Assembly (NCBI RefSeq): GCF_002904165.1 | Contig: NZ_CVTD020000018.1 | Location: 17,274 to 81,273 of the forward strand | DNA: 64,000 nucleotides | Source: Herbinix hemicellulosilytica | GTDB lineage: Bacteria; Bacillota; Clostridia; Lachnospirales; Lachnospiraceae | Reading direction: 5' to 3' | In this document: piece after piece, positions 8,502 through 17,371 of the stretch | Layout of the letters: every line of letters starts with the position of its first letter | Numbering within the stretch: position 1 is the stretch's first letter | Made by a program: the position numbers and the translations under genes | The notes under the pieces: model-generated | What the model saw: only the letters and a program-made list of their open reading frames with translations | Told to the model about the DNA's origin: nothing | Databases searched by the model: none

Positions 8502-10135
8502 CCCGAGTCCTCCCTTTTCTTAATGCTGTTACGGTATTGCTTGGGCGAACAATTAAATGTCTTCTTAAAAAGATAGGAAAAATAGTGAGGATCCTTATAT
8601 CCTACGGCATAGCCGATCTCTGAAGTCTTCATGTCGGTAAATTTGAGCAGTTCTTTAGCTTTATTCATCCTTAAATCTGTTAAATATTTTATGAAGGTTT
8701 GACCTGTTTTTTGGGAAAATACTGCGCTGAAATGACTGGGAGTAACATATACACTGGCAGCCACCTGATTTAGAGATAAGTCTTCCCTGCAGAAATTTTC
8801 TTGAATGTAGATTTTAGCTTTGCTTACAATGTCATTGTACTCCTTTGTTGTTATATTGTCTCTTAACTCAATAGCTTTTTCTAAAATTCGTTTTATGTAG
8901 TCTTTTGTATTATTAAAATCAGTTATAAGCCGGCTATACTGATTCTCATTATGAAGGGGCTTTTCCAGTTCATAATCTTCAATACCTATTTCCTTGCAAA
9001 AACCGGCAACAATAGAATACATATCAATCACAACGTATTGCCTAAACAAAATAGAATTACGGTTTTCACTGCCAATGGACTGCAAATATTCGTCTACAAA
9101 GTTGCTTACATCTTCTTTACTGCCGGATTTTAAGAAGATTTCTACTTTACGTTTATCTAGCTTTACTATATTATCCATATTTAAACGGTTTGTCCGTCTA
9201 AGCAGTTCCCTGGTTTTAGAAATAGCACTGCTATCCAAAATCAGATTTTCTTCCCAGATATACCGGTAAGAAAATGCCCTGCTTGCTTCATGATAGCTAC
9301 GGCTTAACTCGCCCAACCTGTTAACCGCAACCCCTATACCTCCAAAATAAGAAATTCCTTTATAATTATCCATAATCTCCCGTATACGGTTTATGTAATA
9401 CTCCTGCTTTCTTTGCAAATCTTCCAAACTGTTTCCCTTCAAAAGTAAAGCCATTCCGTCCATAAATAAATCAAATTTAATTATATCTTCACTAATGTCA
9501 AATAATTGCTTCAGTTCCCGGTTAACAGCATTTAGTTGCATGGTTTCACGATGATTTTTTCGTGTATGGTCTATGGTAAACAAAATAATATTATAAACAA
9601 CCGCGCTTAATTTGAGATTCAATTCATTGCCCCGTTCAAGTATGCTGCCAAGCGGCTGGCTGTTATTAACCAAATCATAAAAAATCCGTCTTTTCTCATC
9701 TTCTTCATATTCCTGAATTTCTTTTTTAAACCGTTCTATATTAGCCTTTTCTCTCCGCTCATTTAAAATATTCTCTTTGACCTTAAGTAAAGATTTCATA
9801 AGTTCAGTACCATTAATAGGCTTTAATAAGTACTCTGTCACTCCGATATTAATAGCTTCTTTCGCATATTCAAATTCCCCGTATCCGCTTAAAATAATTA
9901 TTTTTATCCAAGGCATTTCTTTTTTTATTAACCTGCTAAGTTCCAGCCCATCCATAAAAGGCATACGGATATCTGTAATCACAATATCCGGTTTATGTTT
10001 CTGAATCAGAGGGTAAGCAAGTTCCCCGTCACTGGCTTCCCCACAGAAAATAAAATCATTTTCTTCCCAATTTAATGTATTACGTATTCCCTCTCTAACC
10101 ACTACCTCATCTTCAACTAAAAAAATTTTTAACAA
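8486..10135 (-). CDS. YesN-type response regulator with AraC DNA-binding domain
   Basis: A 549-residue regulator. The N-terminal receiver has phosphoacceptor Asp55 in DIVITDIRMPFMDG and the conserved Lys in YLLKPINGTE. A long middle region follows, then two AraC helix-turn-helix motifs in the last 100 residues (LSLNQVAASVYVTPSHFSAV and TSEIGYAVGYKDPHYFSYLF). I choose the TTG at 10135 because GGGGGTG precedes it by six bases and MLKIFLVEDE is the usual beginning. An ATG at 10168 lacks a ribosome site. It heads the cluster yesN-yesM-ytfQRT-yjfF and probably activates the importer. Confidence 0.88.
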   Translation of the reverse strand: MLKIFLVEDEVVVREGIRNTLNWEENDFIFCGEASDGELAYPLIQKHKPDIVITDIRMPFMDGLELSRLIKKEMPWIKIIILSGYGEFEYAKEAINIGVTEYLLKPINGTELMKSLLKVKENILNERREKANIERFKKEIQEYEEDEKRRIFYDLVNNSQPLGSILERGNELNLKLSAVVYNIILFTIDHTRKNHRETMQLNAVNRELKQLFDISEDIIKFDLFMDGMALLLKGNSLEDLQRKQEYYINRIREIMDNYKGISYFGGIGVAVNRLGELSRSYHEASRAFSYRYIWEENLILDSSAISKTRELLRRTNRLNMDNIVKLDKRKVEIFLKSGSKEDVSNFVDEYLQSIGSENRNSILFRQYVVIDMYSIVAGFCKEIGIEDYELEKPLHNENQYSRLITDFNNTKDYIKRILEKAIELRDNITTKEYNDIVSKAKIYIQENFCREDLSLNQVAASVYVTPSHFSAVFSQKTGQTFIKYLTDLRMNKAKELLKFTDMKTSEIGYAVGYKDPHYFSYLFKKTFNCSPKQYRNSIKKREDSGCFNS

Positions 10136-10278
10136 AGGTAACACCCCCAAATTATCGGACTTTCTCATCAACTAAATTTATTCTACCATACCCCAGCCGG
10201 AAATAAAAACAAGGAATTTGAATTATTTTCCTTCCGTTTATAAAATAAAAAGTTTGCAGAATAAATTTAAAATAAAAA

Positions 10279-10307
10279 TAGCCTGCATTCTTTAAAGATG
10301 CAGGCTA
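10279..10307 (-). terminator. Terminator of the 108-residue membrane-protein gene
   Basis: A 10-bp stem (TAGCCTGCAT at 10279-10288 with ATGCAGGCTA at 10298-10307) is followed on the minus strand by TTTTTATTTT. It lies in the 368-base gap between the yesN start and the preceding gene's stop. I recognise no riboswitch in the rest of that gap. Confidence 0.8.
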
Positions 10308-10503
10308 CTTTACTACCGCCAATACTCTATTTTAAATACTTCCCCTATATTTAAACCTTAATTTATACCGATCCGGCATCTGTTTTTCACTCCCGAACCA
10401 TATCCGGATTAACAGTCACCTGTCACTCAGACTAAAAGTATCATAGATTATGCCTGGTATAATTTTACCTAAGGCAAATATTTTGATTAATCCGTAAATT
10501 TTA

Positions 10504-10830
10504 TCATGAATCATGCTCCTTACCTGTGGGGTGAAATCCTAAAATATAGGCAGGAATTCGGTTTATAGGTTTTTTTATCAGGGAGTTATAGCTTTTTTCC
10601 ACCTCTCTGTAAACCATAAGTTTATTTTCAAGAATTTTCAATGCTGCCGCGTCATTTTCACCGCCTCGCTCCTGCATATATAATTTGCGATGCATTTCTA
10701 CTTGCTCCCTGATTAACTCAAGGCTCTTTCGCCTGGCTGACAGCTCATTGAAACTGCCTGCAAACCACAGTGTAACAAAGGCAGAAATAAAAATTCCTGC
10801 TATAAACCAGCCTAATGAGACTGATGTCAT
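10504..10830 (-). CDS. Small single-pass membrane protein, unknown function
   Basis: A 108-residue protein with one N-terminal transmembrane helix (about residues 6-25). A charged helical stretch follows, rich in Glu, Lys and Arg and likely coiled-coil, then a short Pro-containing tail. GGGGTGAT precedes the ATG. It has its own terminator and appears monocistronic, between an HD-GYP-like gene and yesN. I do not recognise the family; the shape resembles small division- or envelope-associated proteins, but nothing visible proves that. Confidence 0.7.
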   Translation of the reverse strand: MTSVSLGWFIAGIFISAFVTLWFAGSFNELSARRKSLELIREQVEMHRKLYMQERGGENDAAALKILENKLMVYREVEKSYNSLIKKPINRIPAYILGFHPTGKEHDS

Positions 10831-10984
10831 ATAAAATCACCCCTTATTTGAGCTTATATAATACAATCATAATACTGATAAATTTATCAGCCTTATAATC
10901 ACTTGAAACCGATTCGTAAAAATATATTTACTCTGTAATAACAGGATAAATACACATTGGCATTATTAAGATTATCAATCAATC

Positions 10985-11863
10985 TTAATGTATCTCGACT
11001 ATTTCAATATCATTTTCAAGCGCTAAATCAATATACTTATCATCACAATTGACCAAAGGTTTTGATATATTTTTAAGATTAATTGAAGCTATGTATCCAA
11101 GGCGTCCATTATTTAACAGAACTTCTCTGTCACAATAGTAGTTGATCATATGCATAACAAAAATCCTGCAGATTTCCTGATCCAAACCAATACTGTTCTC
11201 CATAATTTCCTGAATTGCCTGCAAGGGAAAGTATTTTTTTCCGTATGCTTTATCTGAAGTTATAGCATCATACGTGTCAGCTACTGCAATAATCCTGCTA
11301 ATCAAATTAATATTCTCTCCTTTAAGTCCTATAGGATAACCTGAACCGTCCATTCTTTCGTGATGAAATAAGACCCCACTTAATACTTCCTTACCAAATT
11401 TTCCTGTGCTGTGTAATATTTTATAACCGGTGACAGGATGTGCCTTTAATTTTTCTGCTTCTGCCAATGTTAATTCCTCAGGCTTGTTTAACAAACTGTC
11501 TTTAATCTTTGCTTTCCCTATATCAAGTAAAAGCGCCGCCTTCACCAAATTTGACAGTTTTGTCTCTATTAAATCAAGCCATATCCCTATAACAAAAGAA
11601 ATAAAAGCCACATTTACGGGATGAGAAATTAAATAAGGGTATTTGTCCTTAAAGTTGTTCAGCAATATTAAAATGTTCGCATCCTCATTACGATACTTAC
11701 ATATTTGGGCTGATATTGTATCTATAGGATCCAGATACAGTTTCCTGCCAAATCTGATATCTTCCACTACGTTTTGCGATATTTTTATCGCCTGACAATA
11801 TGTCCCCTCCAAACTTAACATAACATCCTCCTTTTTCACAAATACTCTATTTATATCAGCCAC
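10985..11863 (-). CDS. HD-GYP-like phosphodiesterase domain protein with altered HD motif
   Basis: A 292-residue soluble protein. From about residue 75 onward it follows the HD-GYP family: a helix beginning HPVNVA, AHPVTGYKIL around 142, HHERMDGSGYP at 167-177, and AVADTYDAITSDKAYG. Canonical members hydrolyse cyclic di-GMP with a metal centre that uses the His-Asp of the HD motif. Here the expected HDIGK reads LDIGK (Leu113-Asp114), so one metal ligand is missing while the GYP part is intact. It may be a weak enzyme or a cyclic-dinucleotide-binding protein. A single gene; the start ATG at 11863 is acceptable. Confidence 0.82.
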   Translation of the reverse strand: MADINRVFVKKEDVMLSLEGTYCQAIKISQNVVEDIRFGRKLYLDPIDTISAQICKYRNEDANILILLNNFKDKYPYLISHPVNVAFISFVIGIWLDLIETKLSNLVKAALLLDIGKAKIKDSLLNKPEELTLAEAEKLKAHPVTGYKILHSTGKFGKEVLSGVLFHHERMDGSGYPIGLKGENINLISRIIAVADTYDAITSDKAYGKKYFPLQAIQEIMENSIGLDQEICRIFVMHMINYYCDREVLLNNGRLGYIASINLKNISKPLVNCDDKYIDLALENDIEIVEIH

Positions 11864-12011
11864 CCCTTTTTATATTGATCAAATCGTGCGTTTGGGTAAA
11901 CTTTTTTATAAATTTAATTATTCCTTTTTAGATCCTGTATTGGTATATTTTAATTTCTGACTTAATATGGTTATGCTTTGTATATTATCACTTTTTTTAT
12001 AAAAGAACCGT

Positions 12012-12167
12012 TTACCGCATGAATCGTATCTCTGTCCGCACGAATCGTATATATAAACCAAATTTAGCCAGGGTTTCAACTATTTTACCTTTAGCAGCTT
12101 TTAAAGCTATATACAATAATTTACTAACAAATTGATTATCTCCTATTGCCTCTGCAAGATTTACCAC
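12012..12167 (-). other. Candidate short ORF or gene remnant after the FtsX-type permease
   Basis: Directly after the permease stop codon, and in the same frame, reading continues open to a TAA at 12012-12014. From a GTG at 12167 this gives 51 residues that look protein-like rather than random: alternating hydrophobic and basic residues, including the segment LKAAKGKIVETLAKFG. The last codons contain a 7-codon direct repeat (IRFVRTE, then IRFMR). No Shine-Dalgarno precedes the GTG, so it could be a decayed gene, a readthrough tail or a small cationic peptide. The remainder of 11864-12179 shows no other structure. Confidence 0.25.
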
Positions 12168-12179
12168 AAATTTAAAGAT

Positions 12180-14732
12180 TTAATATTCCGCTTCCCTTAA
12201 TCTCTCAACTAATGATGATTTGATAACAGTACGATACATTTTTTCGGGTGTTATTATGCAAACCGCCAAAATCGTAAGACTGGCCAGAAAAACAGGTATA
12301 AACGGATAGCTAAATATTGCATAAGTGGCTTGTTTTCTAAATAAATTAAAAATCCCTACGGTAACGGCACTTCCTGCCGTAAAAACTAAAATTAGAATTA
12401 ATGTTGCATACCAAAGTCCTTCGTATATTAACATTTTTCTGACCTGTCTTCGGCTCATTCCCACACATTCAAGATTTGCCAGTTCTTGCCTCCGTACTGT
12501 GATACCTACTGACATTACATTTATAAAATTGAGAATGCCAACAAAAGCAAGAATTAATGAAATACCTCCCCCAAGGATATACATTATTATTTTGCCTTCG
12601 CGTAATTCTTCTCTTGCTTCAGCCTTTGACCTGCGCGATATTTCATAATCCTTGTCCGTTAATTGCTTTATAGTTTCAAGAGTTTGCTTTTCATATTCTT
12701 TTGCCACATCAATACAAATTTTATATATTACAGGTTCTTCATATATGGAATCCATTAAAGCATTTGACACAAAAACGGTAGGAGCCGCACTAAAACCTAC
12801 TCTTTCAAAAAACAGAGGCACATAACCTCCAACCGGAACCTTCACAGGTTTTCCTTCCGTTTCTTTATGCATCTTTGTTTCATCGGTATTTTTTATCGGG
12901 TAAATAGTCAGTTCATCAACATTTTCAAACAGTTCCGGAGTATCGGTGGAAATCAGGGCTATTTCTCCCCTGTCAAATGCATCAATATCTATAGGGTTTC
13001 CCGAAGAATAATCCAGACTAGCAAGAGCTTCCTTATCTATACCCACCAAAATTCCCGAGAAGTTATCTTTCAGGTAATCTTCGCCCAGTCCTTCGCCTCC
13101 ATATTTTTTAATGTACATGTCTGCATATTTACCAAAGTCCTTTTGCGTATAATCAAGCCGCATCCATTCCCGGCTTGTTATGCGCAAACTTTCAAATCCG
13201 GATAAAGTTTTTATTTTTTCAATAAATGAGGAGTCAAATTTTTGCTTTGGTTCTAAACCACCGGAAACAGTGTTATTTATCAGCACGATATCACTTTCCA
13301 AATAGGAATCAACATAATTATCCGTATCCATGCTTGTTATAAGGGTTGTTACGCAAGTAAATGTTGTCATTCCCAAAAACAGGCTTATTATGACTATCGC
13401 TGCCCTCTTACCGTCTCTGAAAATATTACGGAATGCCATTTTGAACGGTTTTCCGTTGGCAAACGAAAATATCCTTCCCGGATAAATCCGTTCCGGACGA
13501 ACCATTCTTTTCTTAATCTTTAGCTTTACACCGATATACTTCACCGCTTCTATCGGAGTAATACCCGCAGCTTTTTTGGCAGGTTTGAAGGCTCCGAGTA
13601 AAGCTGTAAGCAGGGCAAAAAGCGCTGCTCCTATATAAATTATGGGAGAAAAGGATATGACAGTCCCCGTTTTTGTGTCTTCATATATTGAAAGAGCCAT
13701 GGGAACGGCAGCAAAAGAGACAAGAAATGCTGCCGTTTCTCCGACCGGAATGCCTATTATACATAACTTAAGGATCTGTCCTGTGACAATCCGTTTAATT
13801 TGCCTTGGCGTTGTTCCGATGGTTTTAAGCAGGCCATAAAAACGTATATCCCGTGAAACCGAGATATAAAGTACATTATATATCAAAAGATAGCCCGTCA
13901 AAATCAGAAATATAACAATACAGGATAATGCCAGTATGGAGTTTTTTATAGTCGAGGCATCCACATTATAAACCGGAACAGGCTTTACATTCTGGTTTTC
14001 GGATAAATTCAAATCTGAAACTAACAGATCACAATACTCAGAAACTTTCTTTGAATTATCAAAAACCACCGATGCGGCACCGTCGGTTTCGGCTGTTTTA
14101 CCAAGCCTTTTAGAAAACTCTTCCGATACCAAAATAAAATCTATATTACCGGACCTGATATGCATATAACTGGTAAACCACCCGGACAAACTAAATATTT
14201 TATCAACCGGTAAACCATCATTTACATTTTTGTCATGATAAGTGAGAGGTATTTCCATGCCTATCTTTGGATTATCAACACCCATTTTTTCAAGTACCCA
14301 TAACGGAACCATGATTTCATTTTCTTTCTGCGGATAGGTTCCGACTATATTTGTATAAGCAGGGGCGCGCAAATTCTCCCATTCGGTAGTATCAAAGTAA
14401 TGTAGTGTTAAGCTCATATCGCCCATTTGCGGTGTGTTTTTTACTGTGGCAACATAATTTCCTGTACCGACTTCTTTTACGTAACTTAACTTTTTAAGTT
14501 TTTCCACTTGTATATCGGTAGGCCGAGTTATTGCCGCATGGGCTAAAGTCCCCATAAGGCGGGTTTCATGCATTTTCATTGTTTCCATAATACTCATACC
14601 GATGCTGAAAACTGAAGCAATGAGCAGTGTCGTAAGAGCAATAGCTGTCGTGATAAAAAAATTTCTTTTTTTATTTGATTTTAGGCTTCTGTTTATGATT
14701 TTTTTAATAACAGCTTTGTTGTTATTTTTCAT
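12180..14732 (-). CDS. MacB/FtsX-type ABC transporter permease
   Basis: An 850-residue permease. It has an N-terminal transmembrane helix (about 22-44), a large extracytoplasmic domain, three central helices (about 270-390) forming one FtsX core, a second set beginning near residue 440, another extracytoplasmic domain, and a final FtsX core at about 725-850 ending in TPEKMYR. This duplicated layout is typical of Gram-positive permeases that handle peptides, lipids or antimicrobial compounds by mechanotransmission rather than uptake. It overlaps its ATPase gene by 11 bases and lies in one cluster with a two-component system, as in resistance/sensing modules. Confidence 0.88.
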   Translation of the reverse strand: MKNNNKAVIKKIINRSLKSNKKRNFFITTAIALTTLLIASVFSIGMSIMETMKMHETRLMGTLAHAAITRPTDIQVEKLKKLSYVKEVGTGNYVATVKNTPQMGDMSLTLHYFDTTEWENLRAPAYTNIVGTYPQKENEIMVPLWVLEKMGVDNPKIGMEIPLTYHDKNVNDGLPVDKIFSLSGWFTSYMHIRSGNIDFILVSEEFSKRLGKTAETDGAASVVFDNSKKVSEYCDLLVSDLNLSENQNVKPVPVYNVDASTIKNSILALSCIVIFLILTGYLLIYNVLYISVSRDIRFYGLLKTIGTTPRQIKRIVTGQILKLCIIGIPVGETAAFLVSFAAVPMALSIYEDTKTGTVISFSPIIYIGAALFALLTALLGAFKPAKKAAGITPIEAVKYIGVKLKIKKRMVRPERIYPGRIFSFANGKPFKMAFRNIFRDGKRAAIVIISLFLGMTTFTCVTTLITSMDTDNYVDSYLESDIVLINNTVSGGLEPKQKFDSSFIEKIKTLSGFESLRITSREWMRLDYTQKDFGKYADMYIKKYGGEGLGEDYLKDNFSGILVGIDKEALASLDYSSGNPIDIDAFDRGEIALISTDTPELFENVDELTIYPIKNTDETKMHKETEGKPVKVPVGGYVPLFFERVGFSAAPTVFVSNALMDSIYEEPVIYKICIDVAKEYEKQTLETIKQLTDKDYEISRRSKAEAREELREGKIIMYILGGGISLILAFVGILNFINVMSVGITVRRQELANLECVGMSRRQVRKMLIYEGLWYATLILILVFTAGSAVTVGIFNLFRKQATYAIFSYPFIPVFLASLTILAVCIITPEKMYRTVIKSSLVERLREAEY

Positions 14733-15411
14733 TTATGCCCCGTCCTTCCCCAACAATTTTACCATCCTCTATACGGACAATGCGGTCCGAAAGCTGGGCA
14801 ATGTGTTCGTTATGGGTAATCATAACAATAGTCTGGTGGAATTTGGCAGATGTCATCTTAAGAACTCCCAGTACATCCTGGCTGGTTTTCGTATCCAGGT
14901 TACCGGTAGGCTCGTCCGCCAGTAATATTGACGGTTTAGTCGCAAGAGCACGGGCAATGGCTACCCGCTGCTGCTGGCCGCCTGATAACATATTTGGAAG
15001 ACTGTTTCGCTTCTCTTTAAGCCCCAGCAGATCAATTATTTCATCTATGAATGCTTTGTCCGGCCGGTTGCCGTCAAGTTCAATCGGAAGCACAATATTT
15101 TCATATACGCTTAAAATAGGAACCAGATTAAAACTCTGAAATACAAATCCGACATTTCGCCTTCTGAATATGGTAAGTTCCTCATCCGACATTTTATCAA
15201 GTTCATGTCCGTCAACTGTTACTTTGCCCTCTGTCGGTTTATCAAGACCTCCCAACATATGAAGAAGCGTACTCTTTCCCGACCCGGATGCTCCAACTAC
15301 CGTAACGAATTCTCCGGCTTCCACCTCCAGATCGACACCGTCCAAGGCCCGGACAATATTCGGTTCTTCTCCATAATATTTTTTTAGTCCCTGTGCAGAC
15401 AAAATCGGCAT
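14722..15411 (-). CDS. ABC transporter ATP-binding protein (LolD/MacB type)
   Basis: A 229-residue ATPase with Walker A GASGSGKSTLL (residues 40-50), Q-loop FVFQSFNLVP, signature MLSGGQQQRVAIARAL, Walker B ILLADEPTGNLD and a switch His (MITHNEH). These features place it with the MacB/LolD/BceA group. It pairs with the 850-residue permease, whose gene start overlaps its end. A 115-base gap with TTCTTACAG repeats separates it from the kinase gene, so it may have its own promoter controlled by the adjacent regulator (inference). Confidence 0.92.
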   Translation of the reverse strand: MPILSAQGLKKYYGEEPNIVRALDGVDLEVEAGEFVTVVGASGSGKSTLLHMLGGLDKPTEGKVTVDGHELDKMSDEELTIFRRRNVGFVFQSFNLVPILSVYENIVLPIELDGNRPDKAFIDEIIDLLGLKEKRNSLPNMLSGGQQQRVAIARALATKPSILLADEPTGNLDTKTSQDVLGVLKMTSAKFHQTIVMITHNEHIAQLSDRIVRIEDGKIVGEGRGINEK

Positions 15412-15526
15412 TTTATCTCCCCTTCCGAATCCTGTTCATGCTGAACCAGATTTTTTTAAAGTTAAATAATATCTACGGCTTTATATAATACAGGGCAATT
15501 CTTACAGGGTCATGACAAAGATATAC

Positions 15527-16444
15527 TTATTTCTTACAGTTTTGTAAGAAAATTGAGAAAGTCGTATATTGTCCCGGCCTGGAGTCTGCATATATATATC
15601 CGCCTTGTTTTTGCAGGATTAAATTTGCCAGATAAAGCCCCAGCCCTACGCCATCCGTGTCTTTTGCGTTTCTTCCCCTGTAAAAACGCTTAAATATGGA
15701 ATTAAGTTCGTCGGGATAAATGCCGATGCCATTGTCGGTTATAATTATTTTTGTGTAGACAGGAAGAGTTTCCACAGATATATAAATTTCACTGTCAGGT
15801 GGGGAATATTTGATTGCATTATCCAGAATATTTGTTATAGCCTCACTTGTCCATTTACGGTCATGTAACAGGGAAATATCCTCAAATTCTGCCGTTTTAA
15901 CAGATATGTTTTTCCTTGATGCCTCCATATAAACGGTATTGATACTGTCTGAAATGGTTTTCTTGATTTTTGCAGGAACGGGATTTAGTTCTATTACTCC
16001 CGCTTCCAGCCTTGATATCTTAACCAGGCAGTCCATCATCCATTGAAGCTTTTCTGTTCCCGTTTTTATACGGGATAAAAATTCCTGTCTTTCAATTTCG
16101 GTTATGTTGCCTTCAAGAAGCAAGTCTGTATACATGGCTATACTTGACAGTGGTGTTTTCATCTGATGAGCCATATCTGAAATGTACCTTTGTATAATCT
16201 CTTTCTCCTGCCTGGTTTTTTCAATATCCATTGTACTTGTCTTTAAAATTCTTACAGCTTTATGCGTTAATTTTGATAAGCGGCTTTCTTTTGCCGTTTC
16301 CGACAAATTGTCATATTTTCCTGCCATCATACTGTCAAAAACCATGTCAATGGCATCATACGTTCTTTTTACATACAGATAACATAATAAAGCGGTCAGG
16401 CCACATAATAATACACTTACAACAGATATAACTATTAGTGCCAT
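15527..16444 (-). CDS. Sensor histidine kinase with a single N-terminal membrane helix
   Basis: A 305-residue kinase. Only one clear membrane helix (residues 4-24) is visible and there is no extracytoplasmic domain. Phosphoacceptor His93 lies in SDMAHQMKTPLSS; ATP-binding boxes follow (N box ITNILDNAIKYS, DNGIGIYPDE, GVGLGLYLA). Kinases without an external sensor often obtain their signal from a partner ABC transporter, and one is encoded immediately downstream. The gene starts 2 bases after the regulator stop, so the two are co-transcribed. Confidence 0.88.
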   Translation of the reverse strand: MALIVISVVSVLLCGLTALLCYLYVKRTYDAIDMVFDSMMAGKYDNLSETAKESRLSKLTHKAVRILKTSTMDIEKTRQEKEIIQRYISDMAHQMKTPLSSIAMYTDLLLEGNITEIERQEFLSRIKTGTEKLQWMMDCLVKISRLEAGVIELNPVPAKIKKTISDSINTVYMEASRKNISVKTAEFEDISLLHDRKWTSEAITNILDNAIKYSPPDSEIYISVETLPVYTKIIITDNGIGIYPDELNSIFKRFYRGRNAKDTDGVGLGLYLANLILQKQGGYIYADSRPGQYTTFSIFLQNCKK

Positions 16445-16446
16445 TT

Positions 16447-17130
16447 TTAAGCCTCCCCGTTCCAGATATACCCTATGCCGTGTACGGTTTTTATGGTTCT
16501 AGGATTTTTAGGGTCATCTTCAATCTTTGCCCGCAAACGGCTGATATTAACCGGCAGGGTATTATCGTCCACAAAATTTCCGTCCTTATCCCATAGAGCA
16601 GAGATAATTTGATCTTTTGAAAGGACTTGTCCGGCGTTTTTCATTAAGTATGAAAGCAATCTGAGTTCCGTAGCGCTGACCAAAATTTCCTTATCATCCC
16701 GGTAAAATTTGCATGTATCCATGTCAAGTTTGTATTTGCCTGAAATAATTACATTCCCTTTTCCCGCTTCCGTCCGGCGCATCAGGGCTTCAACCCTTGC
16801 CCGTAATACGGAGAGTGAAAACGGCTTGGTAATATAATCGTCAGCGCCTGCCATAAGACCGGATACTTCGTCCGTTTCCAAATCACATACTGTAAGCATA
16901 ATAATGGGAACGTTTGAATAAGTCCTGATATCTTTGCAAAAATCAAGCCCGCTTCCGTCCGGCAGCATCAGATCCAATATTATCAGATCAACCTTATGTT
17001 GTTTTATCAGTCTTTTTCCTTCATTTATAGATTTTGCCGAAAGAATCTGATAGCCGTCTTTCTCAAAAATAAATCCTATTCCACGGTTTAAATGTTCATC
17101 ATCTTCCAATATCAGAATCGTTTTTTTCAT
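16447..17130 (-). CDS. OmpR/PhoB-family response regulator
   Basis: A 227-residue regulator. The receiver domain contains phosphoacceptor Asp53 (LIILDLMLPDGSG) and the conserved Lys in DDYITKPF. The C-terminal winged helix contains LSYLMKNAGQVLSKDQI and the terminal TVHGIGYIW. It heads the regulator-kinase-ATPase-permease set on the minus strand and is divergent from a second regulator starting at 17372. The 241-base space between them must carry both promoters. Its likely targets are the ABC genes downstream. Confidence 0.92.
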   Translation of the reverse strand: MKKTILILEDDEHLNRGIGFIFEKDGYQILSAKSINEGKRLIKQHKVDLIILDLMLPDGSGLDFCKDIRTYSNVPIIMLTVCDLETDEVSGLMAGADDYITKPFSLSVLRARVEALMRRTEAGKGNVIISGKYKLDMDTCKFYRDDKEILVSATELRLLSYLMKNAGQVLSKDQIISALWDKDGNFVDDNTLPVNISRLRAKIEDDPKNPRTIKTVHGIGYIWNGEA

Positions 17131-17279
17131 TATGTACCTCCGTTATCAGTAAAATTTTATATAATAACCGAGATCTAATTACTAAAGAATCTAAACATAT
17201 TATAATAAAAGATACCAAATCTGCTTTTGTTTAACAATATAACAACTTACAATTTATACTATTTATTTCAAAAAATTAA

Positions 17280-17293
17280 TTTTGTGGTATAAT
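17280..17293 (+). promoter_or_regulatory. Extended -10 promoter for the VanR-like regulator
   Basis: TATAAT at 17288-17293 is preceded by TGG, giving an extended -10. The -35 region about 17 bases upstream (ATTTCA) is poor, which is common for extended -10 promoters and for activated promoters. The first gene of the peptide cluster starts about 80 bases downstream. Confidence 0.5.
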
Positions 17294-17371
17294 TATAGCG
17301 AGTAATATACATTTATTTCTAAATATCATTAATTAATGTATAAATTTACTATAATTAGAAAGGAGATTGCC

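Noticed and set aside
10413..10514. 33-codon hydrophobic frame after the small membrane-protein gene
   Set aside because: Its ATG lies one base from a GGAGC site, which is too close. AT-rich DNA readily gives Ile/Lys/Phe-rich frames by chance.
15531..15550. TTCTTAC/GTAAGAA palindrome at the kinase stop, with a TTCTTACAG repeat at 15499
   Set aside because: Could be an operator or a weak hairpin, but it is short, AT-rich and partly inside coding sequence, so it is not listed as a feature.
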